Of a stretch of DNA of 6,771 bases, positions 6,682-6,771 are shown in pieces. The stretch spans positions 1-6,771 of the forward strand of contig CAIODK010000069.1 in assembly GCA_903856995.1 (NCBI GenBank), written 5' to 3'. The notes under the pieces were generated by a model, which was not told the DNA's origin, made no database searches, and worked only from the letters and a program-made list of their open reading frames with translations. Made by a program: the position numbers and the translations under genes. This DNA comes from an uncultured Burkholderiales bacterium (GTDB lineage: Bacteria; Pseudomonadota; Gammaproteobacteria; Burkholderiales; Burkholderiaceae_C). The number at the start of each line of letters is the position of its first letter. Position 1 is the stretch's first letter.

Positions 6682-6771
6682 TCAGACCTTCTCGCGCGCA
6701 TGAAAGCTGCGTGCCTGTTCAGCAAAGCGTTGGCTCACACTTTGAATGCGATCTTCAAACTCACCGTCAAA
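6682..6771 (-). CDS. 3' end of an unknown gene upstream of the ATP-grasp ligase
   Basis: On the minus strand a frame is open from the right edge to a TGA at 6684-6682, giving 29 C-terminal residues: FDGEFEDRIQSV then SQRFAEQARSFHAREKV. The stretch is hydrophilic and probably helical. It stops six bases before the ATG of the ligase gene, the spacing expected within an operon. The fragment is too short to name a family; its product is likely to work with the ligase. Confidence 0.5.
   Translation of the reverse strand, partial: FDGEFEDRIQSVSQRFAEQARSFHAREKV

Noticed and set aside
1..6771. CRISPR arrays, insertion sequences, tRNA genes, attachment sites
   Set aside because: I saw no spaced direct repeats, no terminal inverted repeats with a transposase, and no tRNA-like cloverleaf sequence.

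Overview
The window looks like part of a bacterial (probably betaproteobacterial, Burkholderiales-like) accessory catabolic locus. The lineage guess rests on the close resemblance of the main mutase to my recollection of HcmA from Aquincola tertiaricarbonis and on dense operon packing. No rRNA, tRNA or marker gene supports it, so it is tentative.

Layout. Positions 1-238 hold the 3' end of a gene that starts outside the window. Its tail resembles the C-terminus of MeaB/ArgK-type GTPase chaperones, and it overlaps the next gene by 14 bases. Positions 225-1913 encode the large, substrate-binding subunit of an adenosylcobalamin-dependent 2-hydroxyisobutyryl-CoA mutase (HcmA), with the diagnostic Ile90 and Asp117. 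Positions 1944-3686 encode a thiamine-diphosphate enzyme of the 2-hydroxyacyl-CoA lyase / acetolactate synthase superfamily. Positions 3687-4718 encode a tandem fusion of two gamma-carbonic-anhydrase-like beta-helix domains. These four genes read rightward, are almost contiguous and are probably one transcription unit. Positions 4794-5420 encode an unrecognised small membrane protein on the same strand. The right end is on the minus strand: an ATP-grasp carboxylate-amine ligase (5437-6675), preceded in its own operon by the end of an unknown gene (6682-6771). The two groups converge at about 5420-5437.

How the genes may work together. HcmA interconverts 2-hydroxyisobutyryl-CoA and 3-hydroxybutyryl-CoA. 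A 2-hydroxyacyl-CoA lyase would interconvert 2-hydroxyisobutyryl-CoA with acetone plus formyl-CoA. Side by side, the two could form a route from acetone and a C1-CoA unit to 3-hydroxybutyryl-CoA, or a two-way branch for 2-hydroxyisobutyrate. The MeaB-like protein would protect or reload the B12 enzyme. The small cobalamin-binding subunit HcmB is not in the window and must lie elsewhere.

The most unusual feature is the tandem gamma-carbonic-anhydrase-like protein. Its first domain keeps two of the three zinc histidines and its second keeps only the third, along with the complementary parts of the surrounding residue network. A single composite metal site between unlike domains is therefore possible.
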